Positions 1 through 12,799 of a DNA stretch of 64,000 nucleotides are shown here, piece by piece. Each line of letters opens with the position of its first letter. Position 1 is the stretch's first letter. The position numbers were made by a program, and so were the translations under genes. The notes beneath the pieces are model-generated. The model did not search any database and was not told the origin of the DNA. It saw only the letters and a program-made list of their open reading frames with translations. Origin of the DNA: Agrocybe praecox (lineage: Eukaryota > Basidiomycota > Agaricomycetes > Agaricales > Agrocybaceae); assembly GCA_964017145.1 (NCBI GenBank), contig OZ024848.1, positions 508,501-572,500 on the forward strand, in the 5' to 3' direction.

Positions 1-73
1 AATATCAATGAGGGCATAATATAAGTATAATAAAAGCTATGGAATTCATAAAATTCTTTGCCTCTTCAGTGCA

Positions 74-1634
74 TTAATCGGCCCAAGTCGACCATGGGGC
101 GACGGCTTTAGCATCGGGCCCAGGATATTTATCTTCCTTCTTCCGGACAGGCTCAAGCTTTATTCCCACTGGTGCAGAATTGTCGAGTGTACGACTTTGT
201 TCATCGCGTGCAGACGATCCTTGGGATTTACTGCTTGTCTTGAGCTTTGATTCGTTACTACCCCACTTCGGCGGATTACTGGGATGTGATGCTGTGCTTC
301 CGTGGGCTCCTCTGAGATTCAATACCAACCGGCACGATAATACAATTTCGAAGATAAGCGTTGGCCTTCAGAAAGTTTTTAGCATACTCTTAGACCCTTT
401 GATAACTCAGTGCAGCTTACGTTAGGTTAACCGCTCTCAAGGTTTTTGGAACAGTAAGAAAAATAGTGACGTTGGCTAGATTCATGCTGAAGATGGCAAA
501 GAAATAAAGCAAGCCATCCCGCCAGATAACGTCAAATAGAGGCACATTGAGCTGTTCCTTCCAGAAATGGTATGCTTTCCATGCAGTTAATCTGTTATCA
601 TACTAAGTCTAATTCTTTTCCTCCACAACGATACTTGAAGCTTTACTTACAAAAATGTCAAGGCGTCATAAAACAAGGGAATAGTCTGTCGTCATATATA
701 TTTAAAACGACGGCCAAATGTACGTATCCTAAAAAGCAGTTGCTTACCCAAAATGCAATTAGCCATCCAAAGGGACCCATGACTGCACCGCAAGGCGGTC
801 GAGAGCCGGGTGGCCCTGGAATTGGAGGGGGCGGGGATGTTGTACTTATTGATATACCACCAATTATAATTTCCACAAGCAAAGTAAAGGCGAGGATGAA
901 ACCTATGGTTTTACTTTGCGAGAATATCTAGATAGATGATCAGAACAAAACAAAGAGGTGTAGTAAAAAAGAAGAATACCGCATATACTCGACTTCCTAG
1001 AATCATCTGGGATAGAACCGTTGACAACAAAGCGCCTACTGGCTCAAAGAAGAAGACGTCTGTTGAGCCGATGTTATCATCCGCAAGTTCAAAAGTGGGA
1101 CAAAGATGATGCTCACGCTTGCAATGTGCCGGACTCCAAGCATCTGCAACCAAGGTGACGACAAAGCAGAGCCTGGATATAGTGAGTTGAATTTTATTCA
1201 GCCATCATTAAAATGGTCAAGCTCACTGCAAGAGACCAAAGTAACGGTTTACTAAAATAAGTGCTCAGTATTGGAGATGGTTATATGGCGACTAGGGACA
1301 TTGAAATCGCACTAACTGAGATAGAGTACGCTCGAGAACTATTAGATCGATCAGAACCAGATGCGCGACATAAAATGTCTATCTCTAACGTACGTTTAAT
1401 GGTCTCTTCCAGATCCGGTGATATTCCTTCGGTAGACAAAGCAGTAGCTCCCAGCCAAAGATACAAAATCTGTAAGAAAGCATCAATATCGGATACGACT
1501 CGGAGAAAAGAGGTCCAGACTAACGCTCCGATCGCCCATATCATGACAGCCTGCCCTTGCTTCTGCTTAACAAGTGCATCTTGAGGTATTGATGGCGGTC
1601 CTCCGAGCGTTGGTGGTGGGCCTTGAGGAGCCAT
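74..1634 (-). CDS. DUF6533-like multi-pass fungal membrane protein (spliced)
   Basis: Minus-strand gene in several exons, of which the C-terminal ones are clear. The last exon (365-74) joins a previous exon ending at 421 across a GT-AG intron. The junction gives the AVNLTPTLIFE / SCRLVLNLRG signature that ends many Agaricomycete DUF6533-type proteins. Just before it, from about 576, comes a membrane segment after the VPLFDVIWRDGLLYF motif, also typical of the family. Further 5' lie a hydrophobic exon (about 900-747), an exon with GALLSTVLSQMILGSRVYA (about 1170-980) and a first exon starting at ATG 1634 (donor at 1393). The tail after the last membrane helix is hydrophilic, rich in Ser and Lys. 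The exon between 1393 and about 1170 was not resolved. Function is unknown; members are predicted 7-helix plasma-membrane proteins. Family call moderately sure, first exons less so. Confidence 0.6.
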
Positions 1635-2588
1635 AATTGCAGTCAATTTTTTTCCAGTGGAAGGAGGAAAAAGGAACCAGGAAATTCGCAGATGGAATCG
1701 TCGGGGCGGCGTCTTTTAATTAATTCATTTGGCTGACTCTACGCGCGCCCCAATGAAAATGTTTTAGATCTCTAACAGCGAACTCAGGAACCACCCGACA
1801 TTTCTATCAAATGCGTATTGTCCGGTATCCAGTGTCAAAGAACGAAAATGCAGACGTACCATATCCTGATATTAGGGGCCAATGCCGTTTCTAGCGGTAC
1901 AAAACATGATTCTCCATGTAGGCATAAACGGCCATCATGACTGATAGATATAATCAGAATCAAGACATAATATATAGCCAACACAAATCAGTGTCGTTCT
2001 GTGGGGATTGCTATCATATAGCAGTCCCTGAATGACTGCAGCTATTCATAATTTTTATGGTCATATGGCCCATTTATTGGCATGGCGGTGACTTCACACT
2101 GTACCGGTACCGCAGAGCGAGTAGTAATTTAATTATAGTACTTATTGAAACATCATGAGCACTCACTATGTCATACTACAAGAATGGTGAGCACTCGGGG
2201 TAGTAGGCTTATAGCACGCCAAGCTCAAAAGGAGCAGACGACTATCTACTAGGGCAGTGCTTGCAGTGTCATTGAAGGTGATATAACAAAGTTGTAGACT
2301 GCTGCATGTGCATAGCACCGTTATGAAGCCGGAATTCAAGCTCAAGAATCACTGGATCAATATCATAGTGTGCCAAGAATATGGGCGTTAATTAAATTAA
2401 CAATTTTCGTAGTCATCGTAAGGAAATGTATAAGGGAGTTTGCCAAGGTAGGTCTTCCTTCTCCTCAATTCTCCCGGAAATTGCCTGGAGAAGAATAATC
2501 CTAAGTCGACGCGCATGAAAGTTGTAGTGGAGATTGAAAACCGTTCAGGCGGCCCGACCTTTTTGTGGTGGCCTTGCTGGGAAACAGA
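1635..2588. other. Intergenic, no gene recognised
   Basis: Only short random open frames are seen. This stretch lies between the start of the membrane-protein gene and the left edge of the inverted-repeat structure, and is AT-rich with short low-complexity runs. Confidence 0.5.
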
Positions 2589-3172
2589 CACCCCGGGAAG
2601 CTGGAGTTTTCAGGTCACCTCAAAACGCACGAGAAAATTGACTTTTATATCCAAGGTTAAGTGTGGTAAAAACTACGTAATATAATTGAATTTTCTGTCA
2701 GTATGATATGAAGAAATAAACTACAATTGTAATTCATGGTTTATTGTCTCCCTAAAACATGACCGACAATATAATTGTCAGTCATTAAATATATATATAT
2801 ATAAAGTTGATTTTTCGCATGTGTTTACTACACACTGAATATCTTATTTTTGTACTTAATTTCAGTGTGTCCGAAACTCTGAGCGAAAACAGGAATTTTT
2901 TTCCTACTGAAATGGGGCGTAGGACAATCGTACGACCAGCGTACACTTACTGGGATATTTACGCCCACATGGCCCACCTAGTGTTGAGTAAATGCGAAGG
3001 GCAGACGAGATTGTGCAAGAATTCGAGACATTGAGAAGCACGATCACAATCCAGGGAAGAGTAGTGGGCTCTTAATACTATGAAGGAACTGAGCTATGGA
3101 TGTGGCGTGGACCAACCATTGTCTCATATACTATAGTTGTTGGTGTCGATGGCAGAGACTTGTCGTCGTCGG

Positions 3173-3833
3173 ATTCTATTTTGAGAATAAATCTTCGATT
3201 GTCTGACTAAATATAAAACCGACGACGACGACCAAGACAAAAAGTGTATGTTCGGCCCGATTCGGCCATTGTCGGCTCCCATCATCGTTGCTGCACAAAT
3301 CTATTTAAAGAATAAAAAACGAAGGGACGGCGATTATTGTTCAGGCCGGTGTGAGAACGAACTGATTTGGGTTGCAATCCGCTCTCATTCCTTGTCGCAG
3401 GACTGATATATCAGGCTAGTCTGACTAAAATCGTACATACGACTTTCCTAAAAAGGCTATTGATGACATCAGCGCATCGGGCTCTTCACGCCCCATGCAC
3501 GCTTGGCATAAATATTCAGAAAATATATACGTGCAGGGGCCAGCAGCACATAGATAATATTTACCTGTAATATGACGTGTATAGCATAGCATTCTATTTG
3601 AGGACAAATCTTCAATTGTCTGACTAATAGATAAAACCTACGGCGAGTCGGCGACGACCAAGACAAAAAGTGTCGGTTCGGCCCGATTTGGCCATCGTCG
3701 GCTCCCATCATCGTTGCTGCACAAATCTATTTAAAGAACAAAAGCTTACCGCGCCTGCAGCACTCAGTCGTGCAACGTGTCTGCGGGTTATTGTTCGGGC
3801 CGGCGTGGGAACGACCTGATGTGGGTTGGAATC
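3173..3833. repeat. Direct repeat pair of about 215-240 bp
   Basis: Copies at 3173-3385 and 3591-3833 share long identical blocks, for example GGCTCCCATCATCGTTGCTG and CACAAATCTATTTAAAGAA. Related shorter copies occur at about 7497-7575 (same orientation) and 7845-7960 (inverted), so this is a small dispersed family confined to the inverted-repeat structure. Confidence 0.6.
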
Positions 3834-4327
3834 ACAACAACAATGTTCTGATCGCTTGCACTACCATTCCCACTCTGCGCTTTTCCTCGTTGCTCCGATG
3901 TAGGCGAGCAGGTGGTTGCTGTCTATTTACAGGAGGTGAGCAATGCCAATGAACATCCTAGGTCTATTACCGCCACACCGCCGCAGCCATGATGATGAGC
4001 ACAACGACCACCAACCACCAACCACGACGCCGGTACGGTACCTCAGCACCTGCAGTTTCACGATGACGACGACGGGCTACAACACCGAAGGAGAGCTCCT
4101 CCAACCTCACCTTCCCTCCGCTTCCGTCGTTTGGAATTGAATGGGAAGTACATGCATGAGGCGCGAGTCAGGGCCAGCAGCAGTAGGACGCAGGGAATCA
4201 TAGGTGGGGGCGGGAGAAGTGGCCAGGGCTGCGATAGTAAGTGCAGGGCTTCCAGGCAGTGGCGAGAGCAGCGCGACTGCGAGCAGGGGTAGTATGGACG
4301 ATAACTCCAGGTTGAGGACAGATGATA

Positions 4328-4360
4328 CGCGAGAACGAGAACTAGTGTCTCGTTCTCGCG
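4328..4360. repeat. Perfect 13-bp hairpin with 7-nt loop
   Basis: CGCGAGAACGAGA at 4328-4340 is followed by a 7-nt loop and its exact reverse complement at 4348-4360. It lies in non-coding DNA and could form a stable stem; no function is evident. Confidence 0.6.
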
Positions 4361-5770
4361 CGTGAAGGCTTCAGTCTGCTCGTCTTCCTCGTGTCCTGTC
4401 TGTCTTTCCTGCCATCTTCACCCCCTTCTCTTTTTTATTTCAAAACATCAATATGTAATTAAAGTATAATATTTCAAATGATACAATTTTAATTTTTTGC
4501 AATTCTCAAATAAATCATACAATGTGTAGTAAAAAAAAAACTCCCGTCCAAGCCACGCGCAGCGATGGCCCCGCAAAACAAGTGATTTGATAGAAATAAC
4601 CCACTGTCAGTCTTTCAAGTTGATGTGTGTCTCGTGCACTTATTGGTCAGAATGTCCTGCAGCGAGAAATTTGCAATGGGGCGTCTGTTCTCTCGCCTCA
4701 AAATAGATCCTACGATGTTCGTTTCCTGTCTTCTCTCTCAGAAGATACAAAAATTCAAAGAGACATCGGCAGCCTCTGTGATTGTGACATGAGTCCATTT
4801 TTAGCACAAAAATGTCTGCCCGAATTGTCGATCGCAGTCACAATTAAAATGAAAAACAAAAGCTCAATTGTGCGACATCGTCAGTGTCGTGACTAGTGAA
4901 TCGTGAGGGCCATCTGTGTAGGGAGATCCCGCCGACCCGGTAATATTTTGAGATGTAGGGACATAATCGCACTACTGTTCTTAAAATAGAGTGGCGACTA
5001 CAAGTCACCCCTGTTTGTCGAATAGTCGTCACGAAGAGAGAAGGATGTGCTGCTGGGATTCATTAATGAGAGTGTCAAGATCCTACCCTTCACAAAGTAC
5101 GCCTATTGTTACTATGTTAAAATAGACAATCGCCCTCTGTTCTCGAAATAGACTCAGGCAATGAATATATTATATTAACTATTGTACTCAAATTGTACTG
5201 TCGTATTTCGGAGCATATATGTACTATATACCTTTAATTATGTACCGAATATATTTAATGTGCACGTATAAGGATTTTATCTACTAGTTACGTACGAGTA
5301 CAAGGGAGACACTGAATGCACGTCGGATCGCATATTCTCTGCGCTGATGACCCGTGGGAACATGCTCCCACTTTTGGCGGCGGGGAATCCGTGGGAACGT
5401 TGGACATTTCCAGTGTCACGTCACCATTTTGGATGCGTCGGATTGTCACTTTCCAATCGTTTGCCCCTCGCCCGTATCCTATATCCTTGCCTCCTCTCTG
5501 CCGCTCTGCTCTGAATAGCTCTCTCGGGTGGGTGCCTCTGTATGCTTTAGCTGGGTTAGATATCAGCCTTCTCTTTGCTGCTTCCTCTCTGAATGATGCT
5601 CCTAGGGCCGGTGCCTTTGTGGGGTGCCTCTGTTTGATGCCTGAGTTGACCGGTGGTGGTGAGGTGGTGATGAATGAGGTGAGTGAAGAGGGTGGAGGGT
5701 GGAGTGGTGGGTTAGAAGAGAGAGGAATCCAAAAGAAGAGATGGAGGGGTGTGGTGAGGAGAGCAGCAAA

Positions 5771-5894
5771 ACCCCTTCCCCCCTTCTTTCCTTTCCTTCC
5801 TTCCTTCGTCCCCCTTCTTTCTTTGTCTCTTCCTTCTTTCTTTGTCTTTCTCCTTTTCGTCTTCTGTCCTCCTCCTTATCTATCTATCCTTTTT
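5771..5894 (+). repeat. Polypyrimidine tract
   Basis: About 120 nt almost entirely of C and T (CTTTCCTTCC-type runs). The long open frame here is a by-product of the composition. It lies near the centre of the inverted-repeat structure. Confidence 0.6.
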
Positions 5895-8496
5895 AGATCA
5901 CAGCACCACAACAACAACGCGCAACTGAATGAACAACAACTCTGTGCAGAGCCTCCAGCACAGAGTTGACTGACGACAGACGGCAGTGCGTCGCACGCAC
6001 ACAGATGGCCTCTCTGGCTACCAACAACAGGGTGCGATGCTGGCCAACGTTAATGGCTGGCTAGAACAGCTGCTACGACGACGACGGATGTATACAACAA
6101 CAACAACGATGGTTGCATGTACAATGTAACCAGACATTGACCTCGTCAATGGCTGGCTGCAACAATGTACAGTGTACAACAACGGGTACGACATGGCTAC
6201 AACAATGGGTACGCCACACAGCTGCAACAATGGGCGCCACACATGGCTATGACTGAGTACAACGGAGTGGATCTTCCTAGCCCGAGGAAAGGCCCCACGT
6301 TACGCTCGTACAGCGTTTCGATGAGCTTGGCAGATACAGGTAAGGAGATACCGGGACAACAACAATGCTTGTTGCCGGCTCTTTTCTTTTCATTTTCATT
6401 TTTCGTTCTTTCCTTTTATATATGTTGTAAAATTGTACTAGCATTAGGTTAAATATGATTAACAATATTAAAAAATCCGAGATAAGAAGAATTGAGCACT
6501 TCGCTTCCTTTAATTTTGGATTTCCTCAGGTTAATAACTTACGAGTAGCTGCATATCCCAGGTATTCTATAGGATGCCGAGCATCAACAATAATATCAGG
6601 AAGTAGTCTTGTGGCTCACCTTCGTAACCGTATAGTCCGATGCGCATCGAAATGCAAACCGACTGTCCGACGCTCAATGGTGACAATGACAACGCGGGAT
6701 CTTGGGTACGCCTTGACACTGCACCACTGCATTTTCTGGAAGTAGCGTTGATGCTAAAATTAGAGCATGCAACGAGATCTCCCTACACAGATGGCCCTCA
6801 TGAGTCGAGTCGCTAGTCGCCAGTCACGCCACTGACGATGTTGCATGAACCTGAGAGTGCGTTAGATCGTTTATTCCGCGCGCGCTGACGAACCATGGGA
6901 ATGCGATATGTTCCCAACATTCATCAGCCGCTCGCCGTTCCAATCTACTCGTAGTGCTTCCCTAATGAACCAGTATTACCTGAAACTGCCTAAATATATA
7001 TATAGTTATACGATAAGGCTATTGTGCAGAAAAAACCGACGCCGAGCCCTCATGAGTGTTCAAAAGCCAAAGTTCGAGAGGATGAAAGTGATACAGCTGT
7101 TGATCAGGCCGCTTTGATTAATTCCTAATTCGTTCAGAATCGTTAACTGACAGCGTATTGTGGGTTGGCATAGTACTATAGCAATGGGCGTGCCTTGTAA
7201 AGGGTAGGAGTTATGTGTGAATCGTATCCCCAGTTCTCACGTTTTCAATAAAATCTTTCTCTATTGTCAGAAGTCTGAATATATATATATATACCCAGCA
7301 GGTTGATCCTAAAAGTAGAATTTGGAACAATAGTGCTTTAGCACCAAATCCACTTCCTAGAAGTGTCAAGCAACTACGGCAAGCTCAAGGCATAGTAGTA
7401 TATGAGATCATCGATTGATCGCTGCCGTCGAGGTGATCGCTGCATTGCTCGTGGGTCCGTAGTTTTAATGTTTTCGGGCGCAAACAGGGTAGATGCCCTA
7501 CACAATAGAGATCCAATGACAACGACATAGGACAGGAGTGTCAGTTCGGCCCGATTGGGCTGCTGTTGGCTCATATCCATGTCTACAAGACGATGCAATA
7601 GAAGAAGTGTACATGCGCTCTATTGTTCTTTGAGTGACATCCGCTCAGTTACGATTTCATCGCACGAAGTGCCGAATAGATTATAGTCATTACCTCGTCT
7701 CAAGCGACGAGATTACTTAGACATCTCTCGTTAATGATAAATAAAGCTAAATTTTGATTGTATTCGCGATAGCATCCAACCCACTGAATGGCTGAGTACT
7801 GCAGCTTTGGCGCTGAGCGGTGAACCTAAGTTGGTCTTATTGGGTCGACAAAATGATAGTAGCCGACGATGGCAGAATCGGGCCGAGCCGACGCTTTTTG
7901 TCTGTCGTTGTCATCGGATCTCCTTTGAGTCAAAGAACAAAAAAGGGATAAAGCAGACGACAAGAAGTGAGGTTATATATATATGCAGATGTATTTACTC
8001 CTTTGACGATTATCATCGGGTCAGGCTTGACAATTGAAGTGGTGTTCTCAAAATAGAACGCGACAACAACAACAACGGCATCTGCTCCGGGATTCATCGG
8101 CGTCAACACCTATAATATATGAGCAAACGAGTGGGTACCCAAGAGTTAGAACGTAGTTCATCCTTACTGACACCACCGCACTTCCCTAACCCATTAATCT
8201 ATTTTTTGTGATCTCGAATTCTAATTTCTAGCACAAGGAATCCCGAGATGCGACATACCAGCACTGCCGTGTACATCCATCCGCATCGCATTTATTCACT
8301 ACGAGGTAGGCGATGGGCGCGTAAATATCCCAACCAGCGTACACTGATCGTAGGACTATCCTATGCTCCATTTCAGTAGGGGTAAAAATTCAGATTTATT
8401 TCAGAGTTTCGGACACACCAAAATAAGATACAAAAACAGAATATTCGGCGAGTAGTATACCAAGACCAAAACTCCGATTCTAGGCTCCGATTTCGT

Positions 8497-8524
8497 CATG
8501 ACCGACAATATATTGTCGGTCATG
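8497..8524. repeat. Perfect 28-bp palindrome
   Basis: CATGACCGACAATA is followed directly by its exact reverse complement. The counterpart in the left arm (about 2758-2785) has decayed with a 1-bp insertion and substitutions. It could be a terminus or protein-binding site of the ancestral element. Confidence 0.6.
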
Positions 8525-8726
8525 TTTTGGGGAGACAATAAAACATGAATTAAAATTGTAGTTTATTTATTCAGATCATGGTGACCGAAAAATCAAGTAT
8601 ATTACATAGTTTTTACCATACTTAAGTACTTGGAGAAAACCCGGTTTTCTCGTGCGTTTTGAGGTGACCTGAAAAGCCCAGCTTCCCGGGGTGAGAAAGG
8701 TACCCTCCTATTATAATTATTTATAT

Positions 8727-9316
8727 ATGGAGCAGCTATTTTTGTCTCAGCTGCCTTTCTATTACGAGAACGACTCCGAAGCGATCCTGCTCTTATGCGT
8801 TGCATGTCACCTGGGGAATGACAAGTATGTACCAATCATTTCCGGCGAGCAATAATATATAGCCCCTATGATGTGCTATATCTATCTGAAACCTTTGCTC
8901 TTGAGGACGGAAAAGCTCACTATTTTCGGCATTTTATGCGCTTTCTACAACACCCAGACCAATCAGACAACTACACTATAGGTCCATCTGTCTACAAAAA
9001 GGTAGCCTTACATTGCGTAAAGCAGCATTCGCTTTCTTCGGACACGGACGAAGATACGATGTTCGACACACTGACTTTTGATAATGGCCAATGGACATTA
9101 AACGGCTCCACCTCAGACTATAAGAGCATAATGAACTTTCTGTTTCTCGGCTATATAGTCTTCTTCCTTCCTCGAGCTGGATTTTCTGAAGAGCTAATTC
9201 AACGATGTGAAGAGGAAATAGGGAAACCTTTCGGACTGTTTATGCGCAATTTTCCCAGGCGCAGAGCTCTCGTGCGCCAGGAGATGAAGAATTACCTGGA
9301 TCGAGTTCGATCTTAG
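8727..9316 (+). CDS. Orphan C-terminal fragment of a NACHT-type STAND protein
   Basis: Two exons, 8727-8824 and 8863-9316, joined by a 38-nt GT-AG intron, encode 183 aa. The product matches the C-terminal helical region of the NACHT protein at 33,542-36,020. The YYENDSEAILLL segment corresponds to its YYQDDVLASFLA segment. The FLFLGYIVFFLPRAGF stretch corresponds to FFLLGHLTYFLDRAGT, followed in both by an RCxxE motif and a final helix. The nucleotide-binding domain is absent. The fragment starts 34 bp inside the right edge of the inverted-repeat structure, which suggests that insertion or rearrangement removed the 5' part. The frame is intact, so it may be a recent remnant or an expressed short protein. 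A pseudogene is the more likely reading. Confidence 0.5.
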
Positions 9317-12300
9317 CAAGGCAACAGATATGATTATACCGCATAGACCCATGTACGTATGATAAAAACCCCGGAATTAAGCACACCCAGCTAACATATT
9401 TAGACATCAATCAATTTATTTTTTCAACTAGTTGGCGCCGGACGCTGCACTTCGACAAACATACAGGATGCAATATTATTTACTTGAAGGGAAAAAAAAA
9501 GGTACAACGGCGCGAGGTTGACGCTGAATATTGTTCCGAATTAATATCAAACAAAGGCGGGAGGAAGGTGGCATACAAGAGAACGGGGAAGGAACGACGA
9601 GAAGGTCAAGTCGTGGCCACGACCAAGGCAAAGTTGAAATAGGAGCGTCGTACGGTGTACATAGATAATGAGTGCGAGTGTCCGAAGTCGTGTAATGAAA
9701 AAGAGGGAAAGGATATCAGCATAAGCATAAGTCTGGAGGGAACAGCGTTCAGAAAAGTATCTTGCAGGGAGATATATATATATACGTGGACGTAGGAGAG
9801 AGGAGGGGGGGCGGAGAAAAAAAGGGAGAAAAAAATCAAGAGACGGAGCGAAAATCGCGTCATGAGAGAAGATGGGAAGTCGAAGACGTAAGACGGGATG
9901 CGATACAAGAGATGGAAGGGATGCGCATAGCTCTGAGAGCAGAGAGCGAGGAAAAGTAGACGGGCTCGTTTTGGTGCTGATAGTGATGCATAGTGAGGTT
10001 GACGGGACGTAATTAAACGTCTAGGCAAGAATAGGCAGCAGTCACCTCGATGGGGGATAGCACTGGAACAAGGAAAGGGAAGCCGCGATAGGGATGACGA
10101 TGAAGTCGATGAGCGACGACGACGATGGAAAAAGCGAGGTTAACCGAAGACGGATACTTTTAATTAACTGCCAAAAAACCCGTCCCTTACTCTCCCAAAG
10201 CACGAAACTTGGACGACTGGTAATATAGTAGATATTGTCAACCGACCACTGTCTTCCATCCTCCATGACTCCAATTGAACCTTGGAATATGACATAGAAC
10301 GTATCGGCAACAAAAGCGAAGTTGGAACCGCGCCCGCGCTGAAGACGCTGCGTTGGGAGTTCACGCGTTAGTAATTGATGTTCGTTCGAAAGGTGTAGGG
10401 GAAGAGCGTCACGGTTGATGCGCTTAGTGTTTCGTGCTCCTCGCGGTGATGATACTCTAGCGATTATCTTGTTGATGGTAATGTGATGTGGACGAGAGAG
10501 GTGTGCAGAGAAGAGGAGATAGTGGGATAGGCTATACCAACGTACGCATCGGTGTCAAGTTCGACGTGAAATGTGAATGTGAGGGCGGAGAACAAGAAGT
10601 ACAGGTGCTGGCAAGCAACGAGCAGGAGAAGGGAGAAGTGACATCATGATGGATGCTTTTAATTTGGTGGTGTTGGGAAAACGTAGCGTTCAATTTAAAG
10701 GTACAAGCCCAAATATCCAACCGAAAGGTTAATTTACAATGCACGAACGTCCCAACTCCCAACCAACCATCCCTCCGAGTCCTTCCCTCTATCTGATCAC
10801 GCTTCCCCTCCCCCTGAACCTCCTACATAGTACACACCCGCCTCCTCAGGCTCAAGCCTTCCTCCAAGTTTCCAACGTCACTGACCCTCTTCGACTCATA
10901 CCCCCAAGCGTTGGCCCAAATCACCCGCCATAAGCCAAAAACGCCGCGTATCTCCTCACCGCAGATTGTCCAGTACGATGAAACCTTTTATGTGGTTCCC
11001 TTCCCTTCCCTCGGCGGGCCTCAACAGCGGGACGACGAAGTTGAACAACAAAAAAAAAAAGCGTTCTGTGCACGAAAATGCCGCCGCGAGGGACGATAAG
11101 CGTCAACCAGGAGCCGTCCTGTTTGATCAACGTGAGTACTAAGGTCCGGGGGTACTTGCGCCTGTGGGCTTGGAGGGCCGTTTTTGGACGTTGAGACTCG
11201 GGCATGTGGGAGCAGAGCATTGAGACGAGTTGATAGTTGATCAGGGGAGGGAGGGGCGAAACACGGGTTGAAAGTAATTCATATGAGTATTTTTGAACGT
11301 TGAATGTTGAACCTCGAAGAGGGTATAGGAGGTGGCTAAAGCACCGGCGACAAGGAGACGCAGTATATGACTGTGCGGTACAGGTGGTGACGAGGGAGGA
11401 CGAGAGATTAAACATAGGGTGTTGTATTATTACACAACTTGTTGTCGCTGGGAAGAAAGGGAGGACGGCAGTGTGGTAGTATCATTGACGCGGACGCTTT
11501 GAATTGCGGGTGTTGGTAAAACGTAGCGTTCACTTTGAGGGTGCCAGCCCAAATATCCAGCATAGATGAGTCGTCTCCTCAAGCCGTCCTCCGAGTCTCC
11601 AGCTCACTAACCCACTACAACTTATACTTATACCCCTCCCAACGCTCGCGCAAACTTTGGCCCAAATCATCAAATAAATCGCCCGAAGCCCTCAAAAGTG
11701 GGACTACCGGGGACGACGAACCAGAAGACATTCGTAGCGCCGAAATAAAGGCCAACAGGGCGCAACGTGCCAATGAGAATGAGAATAAGCTTGGAGGGGC
11801 GGGTTGTCGTTGAGGTGGAGTTGAGACTTCGATCCTGTGTGAGCGAAGCGTGGAGTTGAATTTGTCGAGGATGTCAGACGAGAGAAAAGAGCGAAAGTGG
11901 GAATGGAAACAGGATGATGGAGAGGATCATTGGGGTTACGAAAAGAAGAGATATACGGGGGAGGGAGGATCTGATGAGGCGAGGATGAGGACGACGACGA
12001 CGAGGAAAGCCCAGACGTTCTTCGTAGTAGTAGGATGGTAGGTTGATGGTGCCTGTGGATGCGGTTGAGGAGGGCGATGACGATGACGATAATGTGTGAT
12101 GAATTATAGCATACTTGTACATCCGACGTTGGAGAGAGTAAGCAGAGGGGAATATTTATAATAGGTAATAGGACGTTTTGCTCAAGGAGCCGCTAGCCAG
12201 GCGTTGCACGAGGTGCATGCATGATTCTGTGAGTGGGGAGGAGGGAAGACTCGTGGAGTGCGGAGAGAGCCGAGGTAGAGGGAGCCTGGAAGAGGTTGTA

Positions 12301-12540
12301 AGGAGGAACGGGGGTGTTATAGTTTTGGTCGCTTTGGCGAGAGGCAGGGAGCGGCAGTCGAGAAGAGGAACGCATGGCCACCACCTTGCCCGAGGCTGGA
12401 AAACCTACCAAACCCTCCAATTCTGCCGCTAAACGATCTCAGACGGCACTTGCTCGAAAGCAGAGATAAGCAATTGGGGAGCCATGGAGGAAGGAAAGGA
12501 AAGTGACGCGTTAAGTATTCTGAGTACAACATGTCCCTAG
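9317..12540. other. Intergenic, low-complexity, no confident gene
   Basis: Purine-rich and pyrimidine-rich low-complexity DNA with many chance open frames. One diverged direct duplication is visible: about 10,655-10,730 and 11,500-11,562 share AAAACGTAGCGTTCA and GCCCAAATATCCA, and their downstream flanks are also related (GGCCCAAATCA). No protein family was recognised on either strand. Confidence 0.45.
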
Positions 12541-12799
12541 GTTGTATTTGTTTTTTTCAATGAGCGAGATACATCCATCCATATTTTGTTGCTGATGTCA
12601 TTGTTCAACTCTACCGCGCTTCCTACTCACACATGGGTTAGAAATAAAGAGGCGCTCGCCGCTTCGCCTAGTCCGACACCGAATTGGGATGCACGTGGCA
12701 CAGCCACCCTACCACAGATTCACTGGAGCAGTGACTAAACTTGACTCCATTTCATTCCTTCCTTTTTCCGTGGATAGTTTACTCACCTCCAACGTAAAT

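Larger units (their letters stand above)
2589..8693. repeat. Large imperfect inverted-repeat structure (foldback-like)
   Basis: The outer arms, 2589-2999 and 8282-8693, are inverted copies of each other over about 410 bp. Both start at CACCCCGGGAAGCTGG and share long matches around TCAGGTCACCTCAAAACGCA and the ACATGACCGACAATAT segment. A second, inner inverted pair lies at about 4868-4930 and 6772-6845 (around CCTACACAGATGGCCCTCA). The interior also carries direct and inverted copies of a third motif. No transposase and no confident gene were found inside. The layout suits a foldback-type or deleted DNA transposon, or a nested pile of related elements; no target-site duplication is evident. 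Confidence 0.5.

Noticed and set aside
5316..5969. 217-codon plus-strand frame
   Set aside because: Half of it is the polypyrimidine tract and the remainder resembles no protein; it lies inside the inverted-repeat structure.
10042..10556. Minus-strand stop-free stretch of about 170 codons with protein-like pieces
   Set aside because: No start codon until late, no recognisable family and no splice chain; a few such stretches are expected by chance in 64 kb.
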